Assembly: GCF_017654485.1 (NCBI RefSeq)
Contig: NZ_CP061091.1
Coordinates: forward strand, 3,354,501-3,418,500
Source: Roseomonas marmotae
GTDB lineage: Bacteria > Pseudomonadota > Alphaproteobacteria > Acetobacterales > Acetobacteraceae
Reading direction: 5' to 3'
Length of the DNA: 64,000 nucleotides
The translations under genes and the position numbers were made by a program. The notes beneath the pieces were generated by a model. The model worked only from the letters and a program-made list of their open reading frames with translations, was not told the origin of the DNA and ran no database searches. This document shows, piece after piece, positions 26,122 through 34,353 of this stretch (its first letter is position 1; each line of letters starts with the position of its first letter).

Positions 26122-27702
26122 ATGGATGAGCTGGCATGGTGGCAGCGGGGCATCGTCTACCAGGTCTATCCCCGCTCCTTCCAGGACAGCGACGGAGACG
26201 GCGTGGGCGACCTGCGCGGCATCGCGCGGCGCCTGGACCATCTGGTGGAACTGTGGGTGGATGCGCTCTGGCTCTCGCCCATCCAGCCCTCGCCCATGGC
26301 GGATTTCGGCTATGACGTGGCGGATTACTGCGGCGTGGACCCGATCTTCGGCAGCCTGGAGGATTTTGATCACCTGCTGGCCGAGGCGCATGCGCGCGGC
26401 CTGCGCCTCATCCTGGACTTCGTGCCGAACCACAGCTCGGACCAGCATCCCTGGTTCCTCGACAGCCGCGCCAGCCGCCACAGCGGGAAGCGTGACTGGT
26501 ATATCTGGCATGACCCGGCGCCCGATGGCGGCCCACCCAACAACTGGCTCAGCCATTTCGGCGGAAGCGCCTGGGAATGGGACGGGGCGACCGGCCAGTA
26601 CTATCTGCATTCCTTCCTGAAGGAGCAGCCGGACCTCAACTGGCGCAACCCCGCTGTGCGGGAGGCGATGTATGACGTGCTGCGCTTCTGGCTGAACCGT
26701 GGCGTCGATGGCTTCCGCGTCGATGTCATCTGGCTGTTGATCAAGGACGACCAGTTCCGTGACAACCCGCCCAATCCCGGCTGGGCGCCGGGCCAGTCCT
26801 CCCACGACCGTCTACTGGACCTCTACACGGCCGACCAGCCGGAGGTGCACCAGATCGTCGCGGAAATGCGGCAGGTTCTGGAAGACTACGAGGAGCGCCT
26901 GTTGGTTGGCGAGGTCTATCTGCCGGTCGAGAGGCTCGTCGCATATTACGGGCATGAGCTACGCGGGGCGCATCTGCCCTTCAACTTCCAGCTGATCCGC
27001 GCGCCCTGGAGTGCCGGGGACGTGGCCCGCATCATCAGTGACTACGAGGCCGCGCTGCCGGCGGGCGCCTGGCCCAACTGGGTGCTGGGCAATCACGACC
27101 AGTCCCGCATTGCCACGCGGGTCGGCCAGGCGCAGGCCAGGGTGGCGGCCATGCTACTGCTGACGCTGCGCGGCACGCCCACGATTTACTATGGCGAGGA
27201 GATCGGCATGACCGACCTGCCGATCCCGCCAGAGCTGGTGCAGGACCCCGCCGAGAAGAACCAGCCGGGCATCGGCGTCGGCCGCGACCCCGAGCGGACG
27301 CCGATGCCCTGGGATGCCTCGCCCCATGGCGGCTTCACCACCGGGCGGCCCTGGCTGCCGACTGGCCAGCCGGAGGTGAACGTGGCGGCCCTGCGGGCAC
27401 AACCGGATTCCATCCTGGCGCTGTACCGCCGGCTGATCGGGCTGCGCCGCTCCAGCCCGGCCCTGGAGGCGGGCGGGATCGGCAATGTGGCGGCATGGGA
27501 CAATGTGCTGAGCTTCAGCCGCTTCCTGAACGGGCAGCGCCTGCGCATCCTGCTGAACATGGGCGACATGCCGCGGGAGGTTCCGGCGCCACATGGCAGG
27601 GTGCTGCTCTCCACCAGCCTCGCGCCGCATGCAGGCCCCAGCGGCGGCATGCTGCGGCTGGCGGCGAATGAGGGCGTGGTGCTGGAGGAAGCGCCGGGCT
27701 AA
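26122..27702 (+). CDS. GH13 alpha-glucosidase
   Basis: This 526-residue enzyme resembles oligo-1,6- and alpha-1,4-glucosidases. Conserved regions are DFVPNHSSDQHPWFLDS, GFRVDVIWLL (nucleophile Asp), LVGEVYLP (acid/base Glu) and VLGNHDQSRIATR. It would release glucose from short alpha-glucans, maltose or sucrose in the cytoplasm. It is divergent from the trehalose synthase-like gene with only 76 bases between them, so both may be expressed together. It has no signal peptide. It overlaps the convergent Mut7-C gene by four bases. Confidence 0.9.
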   Translation: MDELAWWQRGIVYQVYPRSFQDSDGDGVGDLRGIARRLDHLVELWVDALWLSPIQPSPMADFGYDVADYCGVDPIFGSLEDFDHLLAEAHARGLRLILDFVPNHSSDQHPWFLDSRASRHSGKRDWYIWHDPAPDGGPPNNWLSHFGGSAWEWDGATGQYYLHSFLKEQPDLNWRNPAVREAMYDVLRFWLNRGVDGFRVDVIWLLIKDDQFRDNPPNPGWAPGQSSHDRLLDLYTADQPEVHQIVAEMRQVLEDYEERLLVGEVYLPVERLVAYYGHELRGAHLPFNFQLIRAPWSAGDVARIISDYEAALPAGAWPNWVLGNHDQSRIATRVGQAQARVAAMLLLTLRGTPTIYYGEEIGMTDLPIPPELVQDPAEKNQPGIGVGRDPERTPMPWDASPHGGFTTGRPWLPTGQPEVNVAALRAQPDSILALYRRLIGLRRSSPALEAGGIGNVAAWDNVLSFSRFLNGQRLRILLNMGDMPREVPAPHGRVLLSTSLAPHAGPSGGMLRLAANEGVVLEEAPG

Positions 27703-28190
27703 CCCGCCTCCGCCGCCAGCCCGCGCCAGCTCAGCAGCCGCTCGGTGATGCGGCGGGCATGGCTGCCGGGCCAGTAGAAGCGGCCGCAATGCGGGCAGGC
27801 GCGGAAAGGCCCCGGTAGGTCGCGCGCCCGCGCCGGCATGCGTGCGATCTCCTCCGCCGTCGCCGGACGCAGCGCCGTATTGTCCAGCATACAGCGGGTG
27901 AAAGGCGCGAAGGTCCAGTCCAGCCCGAGCTCCCGCGCCAGTTGCCGGGCATCCCGGTCCGGCTGGTCGCCTGTCAGCAGCACTGCGCGCGCCACCGCCC
28001 CGGCCGCCCGTACCAGCCGTCGGTCGCGTGAGAGCAGCACGCGCCCCTCCCGCCTGCTTAATTCGATCAGCACGGCATCGGCCGTCCCGGGCGGGGCCAG
28101 GGCAGTATCGTGGCCGGCGGCGCGCAGCATGCGGGCGAACCCAGCCAGCATTTCGTCGCAGAGCAACCTCGCGGTTCCGGGCTCGGTCAT
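27699..28190 (-). CDS. Mut7-C RNase domain protein
   Basis: This 163-residue protein has the PIN-like Mut7-C core (LLCDEMLAGFARMLRAAGHDT, DAVLIELSRREGRVLLSRDRRL) and a C-terminal zinc-ribbon-like segment (FRACPHCGRFYWPGSH). Bacterial members are predicted nucleases without a defined target. ATG 28190 begins the conserved domain. The gap to the gene on its left is negative (four-base overlap). Confidence 0.85.
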   Translation of the reverse strand: MTEPGTARLLCDEMLAGFARMLRAAGHDTALAPPGTADAVLIELSRREGRVLLSRDRRLVRAAGAVARAVLLTGDQPDRDARQLARELGLDWTFAPFTRCMLDNTALRPATAEEIARMPARARDLPGPFRACPHCGRFYWPGSHARRITERLLSWRGLAAEAG

Positions 28191-28276
28191 GAATCGCAGC
28201 GTCCTCGGGGCCGTTCGGTAACGTCCGGAAAGGGTCTTCCGCTGCCCTGCCGCAGGGTGCCGATTCTCTCGTTGTC

Positions 28277-28292
28277 GCCTTGAATTCAAGGC
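28277..28292. promoter_or_regulatory. 16-bp perfect palindrome in a divergent intergenic region
   Basis: GCCTTGAATTCAAGGC reads the same on both strands. It lies 87 bases upstream of the Mut7-C gene and 177 bases upstream of the hypothetical gene at 28469. It is a candidate operator for a dimeric regulator. A TATAAA at 28382-28387 could be the -10 box of the rightward gene, but no good -35 box precedes it. Confidence 0.4.
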
Positions 28293-28468
28293 AATTATTC
28301 CCACATACACCACACGTCCGGGATGAGGACAAAACGGGAACAGTCACTTAGCTCCCGAATCCTCGCCAGGCTCAGGCTTTGTATAAAACAGCAAATACGA
28401 TCAGCAGCTCTGGCCAAGCCAGCGCGGTCGCGGATGCTGTTTTTCCCCCGCGTCCGGCAAGGTGTCAG

Positions 28469-28954
28469 ATGTCAGAATATTTTCCTACAGAAGACGTACG
28501 CACGCTCTGGTACGACCGGCGTGCGCTGGTGCTCGGCAAGCTGCGGGAAGCAACGGCACCGCTGCGGGCCGAAGGGCTGGAAAGCCGTGAAGGCAATGGC
28601 TGGCAGCTCTGGTCTCAGCTCGGCCGCTGGGCGGTCGATACCACCACTGGCGTGCCCTACAGCAGCGCCGATACCCTGCTGGTGCTGGAGCGTGAGATGC
28701 GTGTGACCGGCTTCGGCCCGGGCAAGCCAGCCTTCCGCGAGATCCGGGTGGAATTCGAGCCGGGCCGCGCGGTGCTGACCGAAGCAGGGCGGAATGCCGT
28801 GGCTGAGGCTTCCGACAACCTGTTGCGCTTCCTGCGGGAGGGACCGGAGGTCAGGATGGGCACCAATGGCCGCCCGGTGAAGCGCCAGCCGCGCCGCCCG
28901 ACGAAAAACGCGCTGGCAGCCCGCGCCAGCTACGCCAAGGCCGTCGGGCACTGA
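28469..28954 (+). CDS. Hypothetical protein
   Basis: I do not recognise this 161-residue protein. It has no signal peptide or membrane helix. The N-terminal two thirds look globular (LWYDRRALVLGKLREATAPL, WQLWSQLGRWAVDTT). The C-terminus is strongly basic (RPVKRQPRRPTKNALAAR), as in nucleic-acid-binding tails. AAGGTG lies before ATG 28469. It is flanked by an unusually AT-rich 278-base leader with a 16-bp palindrome, so regulated expression is likely. Confidence 0.7.
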   Translation: MSEYFPTEDVRTLWYDRRALVLGKLREATAPLRAEGLESREGNGWQLWSQLGRWAVDTTTGVPYSSADTLLVLEREMRVTGFGPGKPAFREIRVEFEPGRAVLTEAGRNAVAEASDNLLRFLREGPEVRMGTNGRPVKRQPRRPTKNALAARASYAKAVGH

Positions 28955-28975
28955 GGCCCGCCGGCCGGGTCCGGC

Positions 28976-29833
28976 TCACACCACCAGCGGCAGCACGCGG
29001 TTCAGCACTTCCCGCGCCATGCTCAGCCCTGCCGTCAGCGAGGTCTTGGGGTTGGTGGGGGATGGCCGCCCCTCCAGCCGGATGGTGAAGTCGGCCGCCG
29101 CCGAGCGCACCGCTACCTCATGCAGGTTGCGGTTGATGGTGGGGTCGGCCACCAGCCGCACCCGCGTCGCCTCGAAGCCGGCGCCGGCCAGCGCCACCGT
29201 GGCGGCGACATTGGCATTCTGTGGATAACGGATTGCCGCCTCCCGCGCCGTGCCGTCGAAGAAGATGGCAGGCTCCGCCAGGGTGGCGAGGTCGAGCAGC
29301 GCCTCGGCCGGGGTGCCCTTCCAGGCCAGGGGCGGCTTGCGGCCGGTATAGGTCACTTCCTCCAGCCTCGAGAGCCTGGCCGCCACCAGGGCGTCGATGC
29401 CGCCCACCGCCCCCGGCGGCAGCACCAGCCGCGCCCCGGCCCGCGCGGCGGCCTGTTCCAGCCCAAGGCGCAGCGCCTCATCGGCCAGGGCACCGATGGA
29501 AATCACCGCAAGCTCAGCACCGGTTTCCAGCACCGCCACGCCATGCTCCCGCACGGCACCTTGGCCGGCGCATTCGGCCACGAATTGCGGAGCATCGGCC
29601 AGGAAGGCCGCGCGTTCCGTCCGTACCAGCCGGGCGGCAGCCAGGGCATCGCCATGGCGCGCCAGCAGCGCCTCGGCCTTCCCCGCCGAACGTCGCGTGG
29701 CCAGGATGGTCACAGCCTCCAGCGGCGCGGGCAGCCCCCGCGTGACGGCGTCCAGCAGCGTCTCCGTCATGCCGCCGGCGCCGATGATGCCCAGGCGGCG
29801 CAGCCTGCCCGCACCGGATAAGCTGTTGCTCAC
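28976..29833 (-). CDS. nadX: Aspartate dehydrogenase family protein
   Basis: This 285-residue protein has an N-terminal Rossmann fold (RRLGIIGAGGMTETLLDAV) and the C-terminal aspartate-dehydrogenase domain: VLPPGAVGGIDALVAARL, YTGRKPPLAWKGTP, FDGTAREAAIRYPQNANVAATVAL and a final NPKTSLTAGLSMAREV. It would oxidise L-aspartate to iminoaspartate with NAD(P)+, either for NAD synthesis or for aspartate turnover. The start is GTG 29833, with GGGAGG just upstream; the frame continues further but without a start signal. No other NAD genes are adjacent. Confidence 0.85.
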   Translation of the reverse strand: MSNSLSGAGRLRRLGIIGAGGMTETLLDAVTRGLPAPLEAVTILATRRSAGKAEALLARHGDALAAARLVRTERAAFLADAPQFVAECAGQGAVREHGVAVLETGAELAVISIGALADEALRLGLEQAAARAGARLVLPPGAVGGIDALVAARLSRLEEVTYTGRKPPLAWKGTPAEALLDLATLAEPAIFFDGTAREAAIRYPQNANVAATVALAGAGFEATRVRLVADPTINRNLHEVAVRSAAADFTIRLEGRPSPTNPKTSLTAGLSMAREVLNRVLPLVV

Positions 29834-29916
29834 GCGATCCCTCCCGCATTCCACTGGCCACTCAGGGACTCTCCCGCCCCGCGCAGCCCGGCGCAACCGC
29901 CTGCGGCGCCGGCGCC

Positions 29917-30822
29917 TCAGACCGGCCCGGTCAGGCTCGCATCCATGCCGCGCAGCCTGGCCACGTCACGCGCCGGGGGCGCACCGAACAGCCGCTTGTA
30001 TTCCCGCGTGAACTGCGAAGGGCTTTCATAGCCGACCTCGTAGCTGGCGCTGGCGGCATCCAGCGCCCGCGCCACCATCAGCCGCCGCGCCTCCTGCAGC
30101 CGCAATTGCTTCTGATACTGCAGCGGGCTCATGGCCGTGATGGCCTTGAAAGCGTGATGGAGGGCGGAAGGGCTCATCCCCACCTCATCCGCCAGGCGGG
30201 CGATGCGGATGGGGGCCCTGTAGTGCCGCTTCAGCCAGGCGATGGCCCGGTTGACCTGCCGCAGCGCGCCGCCGGTCGCGGTCAGATGCCGCGCGGCCTC
30301 CCCCTGCGCCCCGGTCAGCAGCCGGTAGTGAAGTTCCCGCAGCGCCAGCGGCGCCAGCACGGGAATGTCGCGCGGCTGGTCCAGCAGCCGTGCCAGCCGG
30401 AAGACCGCTTCCAGGATCTCCGGTGTGGTGGGGCTGAGGAAGAGGCCGGGCCCCGGGGCGCCCGCGGGTGGCTGGCGGATGCCGGCCTCCTCCATCAGCG
30501 AGACCAGGATCGCCGGGTCCAGGTCGATGCGGAGGCAGAGATAGGGGGTGGCGGCCGAGGCCTCCACCACCGTGCCCACCACCGGCAGGTCGGTGGAGAC
30601 CATCAGATACTTGGCGGAGTCATAGGCGTAGATGTGTTCGCCCAGCGCCACCTGCTTGGCGCCTTGCACGATCACGCAAACGGCGGGCTCATGCAGCGTG
30701 TGCAGCGGCTCGGTCGGATGCGCCATGCGGATCAGCCAGAGAGACGGGATCGGCGTGGCATGCACCCCGTCATCCGCCGTGTGGCGCAGCATCAATGCCG
30801 TGAGAGAAGGCAGATCGGACAT
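29917..30822 (-). CDS. AraC-family transcriptional regulator
   Basis: This 301-residue protein has the N-terminal AraC_N cupin-like domain (HTLHEPAVCVIVQGAKQVALG) and a C-terminal double helix-turn-helix (IRIARLADEVGMSPSALHHAFK, then ASASYEVGYESPSQFTREYKRLFG). ATG 30822 has AAGGAG at ideal distance. It is divergent from an SDR gene and an Atu4866-type gene, a combination often seen with AraC_N regulators, and it probably activates them. Confidence 0.9.
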   Translation of the reverse strand: MSDLPSLTALMLRHTADDGVHATPIPSLWLIRMAHPTEPLHTLHEPAVCVIVQGAKQVALGEHIYAYDSAKYLMVSTDLPVVGTVVEASAATPYLCLRIDLDPAILVSLMEEAGIRQPPAGAPGPGLFLSPTTPEILEAVFRLARLLDQPRDIPVLAPLALRELHYRLLTGAQGEAARHLTATGGALRQVNRAIAWLKRHYRAPIRIARLADEVGMSPSALHHAFKAITAMSPLQYQKQLRLQEARRLMVARALDAASASYEVGYESPSQFTREYKRLFGAPPARDVARLRGMDASLTGPV

Positions 30823-30850
30823 GGGGTCTCCTTCCATCCTCTGCCTCCCA

Positions 30851-30879
30851 CGGTGGCGCCGGCTGTGCAAGCGCCACCG
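30851..30879. promoter_or_regulatory. Hairpin in the leader of the AraC-type regulator
   Basis: A 9-bp perfect inverted repeat (CGGTGGCGC with its complement) surrounds 11 bases. It lies about 30 bases upstream of the AraC-type start, so it would be in that gene's leader RNA or act as an operator. A second inverted repeat, CCTGAT-N7-ATCAGG, is at 30891-30909. Confidence 0.35.
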
Positions 30880-30993
30880 CCGCCCCTCCGCCTGATGTGC
30901 AGGATCAGGCAAGCATTCCGCAGCATCGGTCTACTGCCCGATCCCCGAGCCACGCCAGACTGCCGCCTGTTCAACGAACGAATGGAGAGAGCG

Positions 30994-31728
30994 ATGACGG
31001 ACAGTATGAACAAGGTGGTTCTGGTCACCGGCGCCAGCAGCGGCATCGGCGCGGCGATCGCGGCCGAACTCGGCCGTGCCGGCGCCACGGTGGTGATGGG
31101 CGCGCGCCGGCTGGACCGGCTGCGGGATCTCGCCGGGCGGATCGAGGCCGCCGGCGGCACGGCGCGCGCGCGCCTGCTGGATGTGACCTCGCGCCAGGAT
31201 GTCGCGGATTTCGCCGCTGCCGCGCTGGAGGAATTCGGCCGCATCGACGTGCTCGTGAACAATGCGGGCGTCATGCCCCTCTCCCCCCTGCGGTCGCTGA
31301 AGACCGAGGAATGGGACCGCATGATCGACGTGAATATCCGCGGCGTTCTGCATGGCATCGCCGCCGTGCTGCCGGTGATGGACCGGCAGGGCCATGGGCA
31401 GGTCATCAATATCGCCTCGACCGGCGCGTACAGCGTCTCCCCCACCGCCGCCATCTATTGCGCCACCAAATACGCGGTGCGCGCCATCACCGAGGGGCTG
31501 CGGCAGGAAAGCACGAAGCTGCGCGTGACGCTGGTCTCGCCCGGGGTGGTCACCTCCGAACTGGCGGACAGCATCAGCGACGAGGCCGCGCGCGATGCCA
31601 TGCGGGCGTTCCGCCAGGTCGCCATCGAGCCGGAGGCCATCGCGCGCGCCGTGCGCTTCGCGATCGAGCAGCCGCAGGATGTCGATGTCAGCGAGCTGGT
31701 GGTCCGCCCCTCGGCCAGTCCGCTGTGA
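30994..31728 (+). CDS. Short-chain dehydrogenase/reductase
   Basis: This 244-residue classical SDR has the cofactor motif TGASSGIG, NNAG, the catalytic YCATK (Tyr-x-x-x-Lys) with an upstream Ser, and PG motifs. It reduces or oxidises an unknown carbonyl or alcohol. ATG 30994 follows GGAGAGAG. Its stop overlaps the ATG of the Atu4866-like gene (TGATG), so they are co-translated. It is divergent from an AraC-type regulator. Confidence 0.92.
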   Translation: MTDSMNKVVLVTGASSGIGAAIAAELGRAGATVVMGARRLDRLRDLAGRIEAAGGTARARLLDVTSRQDVADFAAAALEEFGRIDVLVNNAGVMPLSPLRSLKTEEWDRMIDVNIRGVLHGIAAVLPVMDRQGHGQVINIASTGAYSVSPTAAIYCATKYAVRAITEGLRQESTKLRVTLVSPGVVTSELADSISDEAARDAMRAFRQVAIEPEAIARAVRFAIEQPQDVDVSELVVRPSASPL

Positions 31729-32090
31729 TGCGCGAGGTCCTTCTCGGCGGCGCGGTGCTGGCCCTGCTGGCCGCCACCGCCGCCCTTCCCCATCACGTGG
31801 CTTCCGCACAGAGCGGCACCCGACAGGAGGCAGGCATCATGGCCGACCATCCCTATACTGGCATGTGGGTCACGTCGGACCGGCATGTCCGCCAGGAACT
31901 GCTGCCCAATGGCCGCTACGACGAGGCGCGAGGCCAGCGGCAAAGCGCCTACCAGGGCCGATACGAGGTGCGGGGCAGCCGTGTCCTCTACTGGGACGAT
32001 ACCGGCTTCACGGCGGATGGCGAATTCCGCGATGACATCCTCTACCACGGTGGCATGATCTTCTACCGCGACGGCCAGGAACCTCGCTGA
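31728..32090 (+). CDS. Atu4866-domain protein with signal peptide
   Basis: This 120-residue protein has a probable signal peptide (about 1-28, LGGAVLALLAATAALPHHVA) and a compact conserved domain: HPYTGMWVTSDRHVRQELLP, NGRYDEARG, SAYQGRYEVRG and DDTGFTADGEF. This matches the Agrobacterium Atu4866 family, a small beta-rich domain without a known function. It overlaps the SDR stop. Many relatives lack the leader and would begin at ATG 31839, so export is not certain. Confidence 0.82.
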   Translation: MREVLLGGAVLALLAATAALPHHVASAQSGTRQEAGIMADHPYTGMWVTSDRHVRQELLPNGRYDEARGQRQSAYQGRYEVRGSRVLYWDDTGFTADGEFRDDILYHGGMIFYRDGQEPR

Positions 32091-32117
32091 GCCGCCGCAG
32101 GGAACGGGAGAGAGCGC

Positions 32118-33128
32118 ATGAGGGACTGGCCGACAGAAAGCGGGCGCTTCAGCCTGGGCGACGTCACGCTGCAATCCGGCGCCGTGCTGCGGGATGCGGT
32201 GCTGAGCTGGAAGACGCATGGCACCCTCTCCCCCGCGCGGGACAATGTGGTGCTCTATCCCACCAGCTACGGCGCACGGCATCCGGACCTGGAATGGCTG
32301 ATCGGGCCCGATAGCGTGCTGGACCCGACCCGCCGGTTCGTCGTGCAGATCGACATGTTCACCAACGGGCTCTCCTCCAGCCCCTCCAACACGCCGGACT
32401 GGCCGGGGCTGGTGACGGCATGGGACAATGTGCATGCCCAGCGCCGCCTGCTGCGCGAGCTCTGGGGCATCCAGCGCCTGCATGCCGTCTATGGCTGGTC
32501 CATGGGCGCGCAACAGGCCTATCACTGGGCAGCGACCTTCCCCGAGGCCGTCTCCCGCATCGTGGTGAATTGCGGCAGCGCCCGCACCGCCACCCATAAC
32601 CAGGTCTTCCTGCGGAGCCAGATGGCGGTGCTGGAGGCCGCGCCCGAGCATCTGGGCGATGGCCGCTTCAGCGCCCAGCCCGGCGCCGCGCTGCGGGCCT
32701 TCGGCCGCGTCTATGCCGGCTGGGCCATGAGCCAGGACTGGTATCGCGCCGGGCTGCATCTGGCCGGCGGCGCGCCGGACCTCGATACCTATCTGCGGAC
32801 GGAGTGGGAGGAGCGCTATGCCAACCGCCCGGCCGCCGACCTCTACTGGCAGTTACGGACCTGGGATGCCGGCGATATCAGCCGCGACCCACGCTATGGC
32901 GGCGATCTGGCCAGGGCACTGGCAGGTATCGAGGCCCGCGTGCTGCTGATGCCCGGCTCCATGGACCTCTATTTCCGCGTGGCGGACAACGAGGCGGAGC
33001 TGCCGCATCTCCGCTATGCCGTGCTGCGCCCCATCCCCAGCATCTGGGGCCACCGCGCCGGCAACCCCACCGCCAATCCGGAGGATGCCGCTTTCCTGAA
33101 ACGGGAAGTGCGGGCCTGGCTGGATTAG
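32118..33128 (+). CDS. Alpha/beta hydrolase, homoserine O-acetyltransferase-like
   Basis: This 336-residue alpha/beta-hydrolase has its nucleophile in YGWSMGAQQAYHWA (Ser) and an acid/His pair near the C-terminus (PGSMDLYF and IWGHRAGNP). The layout resembles MetX-type acyltransferases, including the early NVVLYPTSYGARH and the FVVQIDMFTNGLSSSP strand. It is not in a methionine cluster and diverges from true MetX, so hydrolase or acyltransferase activity on an unknown substrate is the safer call. It follows the Atu4866 gene by 27 bases and overlaps the convergent glycosyltransferase gene by four. Confidence 0.83.
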   Translation: MRDWPTESGRFSLGDVTLQSGAVLRDAVLSWKTHGTLSPARDNVVLYPTSYGARHPDLEWLIGPDSVLDPTRRFVVQIDMFTNGLSSSPSNTPDWPGLVTAWDNVHAQRRLLRELWGIQRLHAVYGWSMGAQQAYHWAATFPEAVSRIVVNCGSARTATHNQVFLRSQMAVLEAAPEHLGDGRFSAQPGAALRAFGRVYAGWAMSQDWYRAGLHLAGGAPDLDTYLRTEWEERYANRPAADLYWQLRTWDAGDISRDPRYGGDLARALAGIEARVLLMPGSMDLYFRVADNEAELPHLRYAVLRPIPSIWGHRAGNPTANPEDAAFLKREVRAWLD

Positions 33129-34204
33129 TCACGCCGCCGGAACGCGCCCCGCGCGACCGCCACCCTCCCCCTGCGGGCAAGCCCGATGGCGAGGGAAGCC
33201 AGGATATCGCCCGGCGACGGGCGGAACCCCTGCCGCAACGCCGGCCGCGATCCAAGCCGGCGCAGGAAGGCAGGATGGCCGGAGCGCAGGCCGGCCCGTA
33301 TCACGCGCCACCAGACGCGGCTGGCATGCGCCTCGATTTGCAGACGGTCTGCGGGATCCGGCGCATGGGCAGCGCAGAAGCCCTCCAGCATCCGCTCCAG
33401 CACAGCGCCGAGCCGGTCCAGATCCGCGGCCTCGGTCACGGGCCGGCGCTCGGACAGGTGGCGGATGATCAGCCGCGCGGCGGCTTCCGCGTCCTCGCCC
33501 AGCCAGGGCGCGATGGCCGGTGCCAGCACCTGCGCCGCGCCTCGCAGCATCCCCTCCGGCTCCGTCAGCGAGACGCTGCCCGCATGCGCGCGGTAGATGG
33601 TGAGCACTTCGTCCAGCCTTGCGACCCCGCCCAGCGGCAGCAGCCGGTGATAGAGGTCGAAATCCTCCGACAGCCCCGGCCGCAGAAAGACGCCCAGCGT
33701 GCGGATGGCGTCCGCGCGCAGCATCACGGAAGAAAAGGTCAGGGGATTATCGACATGCAGCATCCAGCGTAGCAGCAATGGTGTGCTGCCGGGCGCATGA
33801 TCCGTCTGCCTGAGCCTGCCGTTTTCCAGGATCCGGATCTCGCTGCCGACCAGCACGATACCGGGATGGCGGTCGAGAAACGCCACCTGCACCGCCAGCC
33901 GCTCCGGCCGGCAGAGATCGTCATGGTCGAGGATGGCGAGATACTCGCCCCGGCAGAGGGAGAAGCCGAGATTGCGCGCCCCGGCCGCGCCCAGGTTCCG
34001 CTCCGCATGGATGACGCGCAGCCGCGGATCCCCGATCCCCGCGAGGATCTGCCGCGTCCCGTCGGTGGAGGCATCGTCCACCACGACCAGCTCGAAATCG
34101 GTGAAGCTCTGGGCGAGCAGGCTCTCGATGCTCTCGCGGATATGCCGCGCGCCGTTATGCACGGCCATCAGCACGCTGACGCGCGGTGCCCCTGCTGCGG
34201 TCAT
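33125..34204 (-). CDS. Family 2 glycosyltransferase
   Basis: This 359-residue GT-A enzyme starts with RVSVLMAVHNGARHIRESIES. It has the nucleotide-binding VVVDDASTDGT and the metal-binding LDHDD motif, followed by an acceptor region (GLSEDFDLYHRLLPLG). Residues beyond about 220 form a variable, Arg-rich tail without membrane helices. It would transfer a sugar during polysaccharide or glycolipid assembly. No cluster partner is adjacent except a possible second GT-A protein at 35562. Confidence 0.88.
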   Translation of the reverse strand: MTAAGAPRVSVLMAVHNGARHIRESIESLLAQSFTDFELVVVDDASTDGTRQILAGIGDPRLRVIHAERNLGAAGARNLGFSLCRGEYLAILDHDDLCRPERLAVQVAFLDRHPGIVLVGSEIRILENGRLRQTDHAPGSTPLLLRWMLHVDNPLTFSSVMLRADAIRTLGVFLRPGLSEDFDLYHRLLPLGGVARLDEVLTIYRAHAGSVSLTEPEGMLRGAAQVLAPAIAPWLGEDAEAAARLIIRHLSERRPVTEAADLDRLGAVLERMLEGFCAAHAPDPADRLQIEAHASRVWWRVIRAGLRSGHPAFLRRLGSRPALRQGFRPSPGDILASLAIGLARRGRVAVARGAFRRRD

Positions 34205-34353
34205 GCCGGATATCCTGTGATGCGGATGGCGCCTCTCCCGGCTCTCCTCATCCGGCAGGATAGGGCGATGGTCCCGGACAGGAAACCGGCACCGAGGCAT
34301 CCATCCCGCCCCTGGCACGTTGCAGAATCTCCCATACCGGCCGGGAGCGCCTG

